Positions 20,162-25,023 of a stretch of DNA of 25,023 bases are shown piece by piece. Numbering within the stretch: position 1 is the first letter of the stretch; the number at the start of each line of letters is the position of its first letter. The notes beneath the pieces were generated by a model. The model was not told the origin of the DNA, searched no databases, and worked only from the letters and a program-made list of their open reading frames with translations. The translations under genes and the position numbers were made by a program. This DNA is from a virus, in the IMG/VR virus record IMGVR_UViG_3300045141_000297, positions 1-25,023 of that record; one strand, given 5' to 3'.

Positions 20162-21480
20162 TAAGGGGTTGACGCCTCCTCGGCGTCGAGGCCGGCCATC
20201 GGCGAGAACTTGCGCAGCCCCTCCGGCTCGACGGCGTTGTAGGCGACGTAGCCGCCGTAGGCGACCTGGACTCCGAACAGCGACGGCTCGACCGCCGACA
20301 GCACGCCCACGACCTCCTCGTAGACCTCGTAGGCCTCGGCGATGCCGAGCACCATCGTGGCGGCCGGGAAGCTGGGCACGACGACGCGCGGGACGGCGAA
20401 CATGTTGCCCCCGAACCCGGCGACGCCCTGGGACGACATGAGCTCGGTGATCTGCGATCCGGCGTTGAGGAGGGCGACGTCGACGAGCGGGCCGTACTTG
20501 GCCCACACGTCGAGGCTCATCCACAGCCGGTTCGGCAGCCGCATCGGCGTCGTCGTCCCGTAGATCTGGGACGCCGCGGCGTAGAGCGCCTGGGCGAGGC
20601 CGTCGAGGTCGGGCGTGCCCACCGGCACGGCGGCGGCGGAGATCGTGGTCACGAAGTGGTCGGCGACGGTGTTCTCGACCTCCTCGCCGTAGACGGCGGC
20701 GAGATCGCCGAGCAGGATGTCCCACGCTGACGGAACCGTCCAGTCGATGTCCTGGCGGCTGACGTCGACCGTCCCGCCCTTGGTCGACTTGGTGAACGGG
20801 ACCGATCCGATGGTCATCTTGCGACTCGGCAGCTGGGTCTTCTCCGCTGTCTGATCACCGACGAGCGTGTGCTGGGTGATCTTGGGGCGGGAGAACGTCT
20901 TGCCGGGGATGCCGCCCATCGGCTTGGCCCCGCCGATCGACGACAGGAACGGCTGCACGGCGGTCTTGGCGCCGATGACGGTGCCGACGATCGGGGTCGG
21001 CAGGATCCCTGGCGTGTCGGCCGTCGTCTGGTCCGACAGGGCGCGCTGCAGGTAGGGCGCCATCCGCTCGATGGCGACCGGGTCCGGGTTGGTGACCTGG
21101 CCCATGAGGTCGCGCATTCCGCCGCGGGCACGCAGCCAGTCGACGAGGAACTCGCCCGGAGACCGCCACGGCATCGTCTCGCCGTCGCGCTGGATCGGGG
21201 CGGGCTGCTGGGCCTCGGTGCCGCGCTGGGCGCCGCGGGCACCGCCGCGCTGCAGGATCGCCGAGGCGTCACGCGAGGCGTGACGCTGCTCCTCGAGGTC
21301 GAGCTGCTCGACGATCATCGGCTCGAGCTCACCGAGGCGGCTGCGGTACCGGGTGAGCAACTGGCGCTCGGCTTCGGACGGGTCGCGCTCATCCTCGGCG
21401 GACGCCTCGTTCACGTGGTCGATGTCGCGGTTGATCTGCTCGCGCTCGTCGACGAGCCGCTGAAGGACGGAGTTGGTCAT
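20161..21480 (-). CDS. major capsid protein, HK97 fold, with N-terminal scaffold domain, 439 aa
   Basis: MTNSVLQRLVDEREQINRDI starts a coiled N-terminal region (about 1-115) that acts as the removable scaffold domain. The capsid domain follows: PTPIVGTVIGAKTAVQPFLS, then GKTFSRPKITQHTLVGDQTA, SKTKG-type linker and VDVSRQDIDWTVPSAWDILL. It ends AVEPSLFGVQVAYGGYVAYN, as in HK97-like capsids. ATG at 21480 follows GAGGTG at 5-bp distance. An in-frame GTG at 21549 would add 23 residues over a repeat region and is less likely. Confidence 0.9.
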   Translation of the reverse strand: MTNSVLQRLVDEREQINRDIDHVNEASAEDERDPSEAERQLLTRYRSRLGELEPMIVEQLDLEEQRHASRDASAILQRGGARGAQRGTEAQQPAPIQRDGETMPWRSPGEFLVDWLRARGGMRDLMGQVTNPDPVAIERMAPYLQRALSDQTTADTPGILPTPIVGTVIGAKTAVQPFLSSIGGAKPMGGIPGKTFSRPKITQHTLVGDQTAEKTQLPSRKMTIGSVPFTKSTKGGTVDVSRQDIDWTVPSAWDILLGDLAAVYGEEVENTVADHFVTTISAAAVPVGTPDLDGLAQALYAAASQIYGTTTPMRLPNRLWMSLDVWAKYGPLVDVALLNAGSQITELMSSQGVAGFGGNMFAVPRVVVPSFPAATMVLGIAEAYEVYEEVVGVLSAVEPSLFGVQVAYGGYVAYNAVEPEGLRKFSPMAGLDAEEASTP

Positions 21481-21518
21481 GGCACACCTCACAGGTGGTC
21501 GCTGGGACTCAGTTCCTT

Positions 21519-21588
21519 GCGGGGTGTCGCGGTGCGAGGTGTCGATCACCGCCTGACGGCGGGCGGGGTGTCGCGGTGCGAGGTGTCG
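21519..21588. repeat. 26-bp perfect direct repeat upstream of the capsid gene
   Basis: Bases 21519-21544 and 21563-21588 are identical (26 bp, period 44). Each copy carries two decamers of form CGACACCYCG on the minus strand, so four such decamers precede the capsid start. Between them lies a small hairpin, CCGCC-TGAC-GGCGG (21549-21562). GGGCGCGCGCCC at 21607-21618 is a palindrome nearer the protease stop. The 146-bp gap is the largest inside the late operon, so it may regulate capsid expression. Confidence 0.8.
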
Positions 21589-21626
21589 CCTCGACGGCGC
21601 AGGCTAGGGCGCGCGCCCGGATCAGG

Positions 21627-22205
21627 TCAACGACCGACGCGGATGCCGACGGCGGCGAGGCGGGCGAGCTGCTCGTCGGACGGCCGCTCAGGCAACTGCA
21701 GCTCGCTGCGGGTGCGGCGCACCGAGACGACCGCACCGGCATAGGCGGGCTCCTCACAGAGCCCGACGGCGGTGAGGAACACCTGCTGACGGACCACCAC
21801 GCCGTCGGCGCTGCGGGTCTGTCGGCGCGGTGTCCCGGCGACAGACAGGCCGGGCAGGAACCCGTCGTCGACGAGGCTCAACGCCTGGTCACCGACGACG
21901 CCATCGCGGACCCGGAACATGCCCCACAGGCCGTCGTCGCGCTCTTCGAGCTGCGTGGCGTGGCCGATGCGGTCGAGCAGCCCGTCGCCGTGCCGGTAGG
22001 TCAACTCGACCCGGTTCGGCGCGCTCAGATGCTGACGGAAGGCGCCGCGCACGAACATCTCGCGGTAGGCGGGCCCGCCGTTGTCGGACACCGTGGCCGG
22101 GATGTTGTACGGGACGCAGCGTCCGCCGAGGGTGCGCTGATCGGCGCCGCTGCGGGTGAGCGTGGCGGGGAAGCTGCGGCGAATGGTCGCCTCGGTATCG
22201 GTCAT
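21627..22205 (-). CDS. HK97-family prohead maturation protease, 192 aa
   Basis: ATIRRSFPATLTR opens the fold; GGRCVPYNIPATVSDNGGPA, then YREMFVRGAFRQHL, VELTYRHGDGLLDRIGHATQ and LEERDDGLWGMFRV are conserved blocks. The catalytic histidine is in YRHGDG and the serine in GFLPGLSVAG. Cleaves the capsid N-terminal scaffold. ATG at 22205 overlaps the portal stop (ATGA). Confidence 0.92.
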   Translation of the reverse strand: MTDTEATIRRSFPATLTRSGADQRTLGGRCVPYNIPATVSDNGGPAYREMFVRGAFRQHLSAPNRVELTYRHGDGLLDRIGHATQLEERDDGLWGMFRVRDGVVGDQALSLVDDGFLPGLSVAGTPRRQTRSADGVVVRQQVFLTAVGLCEEPAYAGAVVSVRRTRSELQLPERPSDEQLARLAAVGIRVGR

Positions 22206-23425
22206 GATGCGACCACCTCCAGGGCGGGCGTGACGGGTGCGGTGGCCGGATCGATCGGCGAGACGTTGGCGCCGGGCGGCTCGTCGATCAGGTCGAGCGC
22301 CGGACCTTCGGCAAGCGGCGGCAGGTCGAGCACGGCGGCGCGCACCTCGTCGTCGGTGACGATGCCGGCCGTCTGCAACGCCAGCCACGTCGTCGTCATC
22401 GTGGCGAGGTCGGGCTTGAGCGTCGCGGACGGGTCGAACTCGACCCAGTTGCCACGCGGCAGCCACACGGACAGGGCGGACTCGATGCGCCGGCCCACCG
22501 GGTAGAGCTCGGTCCGCCACCACGTCTCGAACAGCATCTCCGGGTTCGTGTAGTTGAGCCCGCCGGCCTGATCCAGGTTGAGCATGAAGGCGGGCACGCC
22601 GAACGCGGCGGCGATCTGCTTGGCGTCCCACTCGCGGGACTCGAGCAGCAGCAGGTCCTTCGGGTTGAACTGGAACTGCTGGAACTCGACGTCGGGCGGC
22701 AACACCGCCGGGGCGCCGTTGCGGGCGTTGGCCCGGTCGACCCACTGCGCCTGCAGGTCGGCGGCCTGGGTCGAGTCGAGCCGGCGCTGCGGCTTGAGCG
22801 CCCCCCACGGGACGCCGCCGGCGAGGAAGAAGCTGGCGGCGAACGACTCGGCCGCGCTGGCACTGGTCAGGTTCGACACGTAGGCGGTCAGCGCGCTCGT
22901 CGAGCGCAGCGCCCCGTTCGGGCAGCGCGACACCTGGATCACGTCATAGCCGTCGAGCAGCACACCGCCGGCCCGGTAGCGGCGCCCGCCGGCCGGATCG
23001 GCGTCGACACTGACCGCGGCCGGGTCGAGCACGGTGAACAGCCGCGGGTAGCCGGTCGTCTCGTAGCGGTCGGTGACGTACAGGAAGGCGTCACCCCACG
23101 CGTAGATCGACCAGACGACGGCGAACACGGCGTCGCCGATGCCGTTGGGGAACCACACCGGATCGGGGTTGGTGACCCACACCGGCTCGAAGTTGCCCCG
23201 GAACCGCAGCGGCATCGTCGAGATCTGCTGGCACACCAACTGCAGGCACCGGTTCGCCGAGCCGACGTTGCCGCCGCCGCTCGCCGCCACGGTCGGGTCG
23301 GCTCCACGCCAGCGGGCGACGACCGAGCTCGGCTCGATCCGAGAGGCGATCGCCCGCGCCCGGAAGTCGCCGAGGGCATCACGGGCGGTGGTCGCGGCAC
23401 GCTCGACGCGCTCCCTCAGACGCAC
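22202..23425 (-). CDS. portal protein, 407 aa
   Basis: NRCLQLVCQQISTMPLRFRG, then NGIGDAVFAVVWSIYAWGDA, FLYVTDRYETTGYPRLFTVL and LKPQRRLDSTQAADLQAQWV are typical of HK97-like portals. EWDAKQIAAAFGVPAFMLNL is the most conserved family motif (IA..FGVP..ML). The portal forms the dodecameric DNA gate at one vertex. GTG at 23425 (VRLRERVE) was preferred; AGGAG lies 14 bp upstream, somewhat far. The gene follows terminase by 29 bp. Confidence 0.9.
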   Translation of the reverse strand: MRLRERVERAATTARDALGDFRARAIASRIEPSSVVARWRGADPTVAASGGGNVGSANRCLQLVCQQISTMPLRFRGNFEPVWVTNPDPVWFPNGIGDAVFAVVWSIYAWGDAFLYVTDRYETTGYPRLFTVLDPAAVSVDADPAGGRRYRAGGVLLDGYDVIQVSRCPNGALRSTSALTAYVSNLTSASAAESFAASFFLAGGVPWGALKPQRRLDSTQAADLQAQWVDRANARNGAPAVLPPDVEFQQFQFNPKDLLLLESREWDAKQIAAAFGVPAFMLNLDQAGGLNYTNPEMLFETWWRTELYPVGRRIESALSVWLPRGNWVEFDPSATLKPDLATMTTTWLALQTAGIVTDDEVRAAVLDLPPLAEGPALDLIDEPPGANVSPIDPATAPVTPALEVVAS

Positions 23426-23454
23426 GGCCGCCCACGCTACTCCTGACCCGTCCG

Positions 23455-24924
23455 TCAGTAGATGACCGGCGCGCCCCCACCGAAGCGGTCGGCGAGATCG
23501 ACGGCCCGCGACCACGCCATCCGCGCCGCCCGCGCCGCGTCGACCGAGCGCCCGTCATCGGGTGCCACCAGCCGCAGCGACCCGTCCGACGTCGACCGCG
23601 CCACGCTCGCGGCGACATGCTCGGCGAGCAACGGGTGATGGTCGTGCGGCACCCTGCCCTCGACGATCGCCCGCCGCCACTCCGTCGCCGACGTCACCTC
23701 CACATCGACCCGGCTCGGCCACACCTCGACCGGCGCCCTGTCGTCGCCGAGACGGGCGACCAGGTTGCCACGACAGCGCGGCGCAACGACCACCTCGGCG
23801 ACTCGCCACCGCTCGAACGCGGCGGCCAGCACCGAGGCGAGCTCGTCGTCAGTCGCCGTCTCGGCCGCCCACGCCACGAACACCGCCCCGTCCAACGTCG
23901 CCCCGACGACAGCGACCGAGCTCGTCCACGTCCCCGCCAACGCCAACACCACCTCGACCCCCTCACCCGGCGCCTCGACCTGCGGGCACGCCTCCCACGC
24001 CCCTGACGGCAGCCAGTCGGCGACCACCGCGTCGACCCACTGACCGAGCCGGTAGCAACGAAACTCGGCCTCGGTCACCAACGCCAACTCGGACTCGAGG
24101 ACGTCGGCGTGCAGCAGGCCGGCCCGCAACGCCGGGTTGGCCGCCGCCCACGCCGCGCGATCATCGAGCGCACACCCGGCCGGCGCGGCGTACTCCACCC
24201 ACGCCACCGACCCCGCCTGGCCGCGCAGGTTGAACAGCGCCGAGTCCTGCGCCCCCGGCGCCGGCGTCCCGATCGCCAGCACCAGCGACGCCGCCCGCTT
24301 CCCCGCCCCCTGCAACACCGCGGAGAGCACCGCCGGCGGCAGCGTCTGCGCCTCGTCGATCAACGCCACCGTCGGGTTCAACCCCTGCAGCCGCTCGGCG
24401 CTTGCCGGCAACGGCAGCAGCTCACCGTCGTTCCACGCCGACCACGCCCGCCGATCGTTCGTCGCTGTGTACACCGCCACGCGCGCCTCGAGCTCCGGGC
24501 ACGCCCGAACCATCGACCGCACCGGGCGCATCAGCGTGCGCTGCGCCTGCAGCGAGTTGAACGCCACCAGCGGCACCTGCGGCGAGTCCGGATGATCACA
24601 CAGCGCCCACAGCCCGACCGCCGCCCACAGCGTCGACTTGGCGTTGCCCCGCGGGATCTGCTCCCCACCGGTGCGCACCCCCTCGGCGAGCAGCACCTCG
24701 AGTGAGTGGCGCTGGTAGCGGTGCAGCCGGATCAGCTCGCCGGCGCCGACCCCCGACGGCACCCGGCAGTACGTCTCGATGAACCGGATCGCCCGCGCCG
24801 CCCGCGACCGGGTCCGCCACGACCGCCACGGCGGCAGCGACCGGTCGACCCGCTGATCCTTGGCGCCACGCCGCTCACCGACCTCGGACCCCGCGGCCCG
24901 CTCGGCGAGCGCGCCGGTCGTCAT
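23455..24924 (-). CDS. terL: terminase large subunit, 489 aa, nuclease site degenerate
   Basis: Packaging motor. ATPase: Walker A QIPRGNAKSTLWA (near 89-101), Walker B VALIDEAQ (186-193), and LAIGTPAPG as the coupling motif. C-terminal RNase H-like nuclease: the first strand reads VVLALAGTWTSSVAVVG (325-341), where the family normally has the catalytic Asp (DGS) and a second Asp; the next block reads VVVAPRCRGN, where D-P is usual; the third, SVDAARAARMAW, keeps its Asp. So two of three expected acidic positions are missing. The ATG at 24924 overlaps the upstream stop (ATGA). Confidence 0.93.
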   Translation of the reverse strand: MTTGALAERAAGSEVGERRGAKDQRVDRSLPPWRSWRTRSRAARAIRFIETYCRVPSGVGAGELIRLHRYQRHSLEVLLAEGVRTGGEQIPRGNAKSTLWAAVGLWALCDHPDSPQVPLVAFNSLQAQRTLMRPVRSMVRACPELEARVAVYTATNDRRAWSAWNDGELLPLPASAERLQGLNPTVALIDEAQTLPPAVLSAVLQGAGKRAASLVLAIGTPAPGAQDSALFNLRGQAGSVAWVEYAAPAGCALDDRAAWAAANPALRAGLLHADVLESELALVTEAEFRCYRLGQWVDAVVADWLPSGAWEACPQVEAPGEGVEVVLALAGTWTSSVAVVGATLDGAVFVAWAAETATDDELASVLAAAFERWRVAEVVVAPRCRGNLVARLGDDRAPVEVWPSRVDVEVTSATEWRRAIVEGRVPHDHHPLLAEHVAASVARSTSDGSLRLVAPDDGRSVDAARAARMAWSRAVDLADRFGGGAPVIY

Positions 24925-25023
24925 CGGCCCGGATCCGTCAGCAGCGCCGCCAGCACGCCCGTCGCCGGCCGCATCGGGCCCGATCGGGCCGGGCGGGGCT
25001 GGATGCGCCCGTGATCGGCTGAG
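24921..25023 (-). CDS. C-terminal end of the gene upstream of terminase, probably the HNH endonuclease tail
   Basis: The minus strand is open from the right edge to a TGA at 24921 that overlaps the terminase ATG. It encodes SADHGRIQPRPARSG, then PMRPATGVLAALLTDPGR, a proline/arginine-rich tail. When base 25023 is joined to base 1 the frame continues exactly from the HNH gene leaving at base 1 (269 + 103 = 372 bp, 124 codons). Proline-rich tails after the last CN..R motif are normal in phage HNH proteins. It could otherwise be the end of a separate small terminase. Confidence 0.55.
   Translation of the reverse strand, partial: SADHGRIQPRPARSGPMRPATGVLAALLTDPGR

Noticed and set aside
21519-21588. 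Insertion sequence or terminal repeat
   Set aside because: Only two direct copies 44 bp apart, no transposase and no target duplication.

Overview
The window is a high-GC temperate tailed phage (siphovirus type, HK97-like head). It most likely infects a high-GC Actinomycetota host. This rests on the actinophage-like protein families, the heavy use of GTG starts in ATGA/GTGA/TGATG overlaps, candidate leaderless starts, and a tRNA-Ala-like attachment core. Nearly every gene reads leftward on the minus strand. The two exceptions are a three-gene cassette at 0.4-1.4 kb and a repressor-like remnant at 8.85-9.23 kb.

Read in the direction of transcription, from the right edge leftward, the late operon holds the C-terminal end of an ORF cut by the edge, terminase large subunit, portal, prohead protease, major capsid protein, head-tail connectors, major tail protein, HK97 gp10-like protein, tail chaperones with a frameshift, tape measure, distal tail protein, a tail-associated protein, a minor tail or fibre protein, two small proteins, an amidase endolysin and three small membrane proteins. 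The attachment region (10.85-11.2 kb) follows. It has a tRNA-Ala 3'-half core flanked by 12-bp direct repeats that look like integrase arm sites. Next come a small membrane protein and a tyrosine integrase. The immunity region contains a frameshifted XRE-type repressor remnant and repeated GGACATGNCGGG sites. The leftward early operon then runs through an excisionase-like HTH protein, small unknowns, a PD-(D/E)XK-like protein, a RecB/Cas4-like nuclease, a possible OB-fold protein and a primase-polymerase/helicase. Large inverted repeats follow, then a tightly overlapped run of very small genes, most sharing an N-terminal NEPPF-type leader. A toxin-antitoxin-like cassette on the opposite strand interrupts this run before a zinc-ribbon gene and an HNH endonuclease that leaves the window at base 1.

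Lysis genes, attachment core and integrase lie side by side with structural genes on one flank and early genes on the other. That is the order of a free or circular phage genome, not of an integrated prophage. The HNH gene leaving at base 1 and the ORF entering at base 25023 also join in frame into a 124-codon gene directly upstream of terminase. I therefore infer that the window may be one complete circular (or circularly permuted) genome of about 25 kb.

The most unusual points are the NEPPF-leader gene family and its orphan leader at the cassette boundary, the probably broken repressor, a terminase nuclease lacking two expected aspartates, and the nested inverted repeats beside the primase gene.
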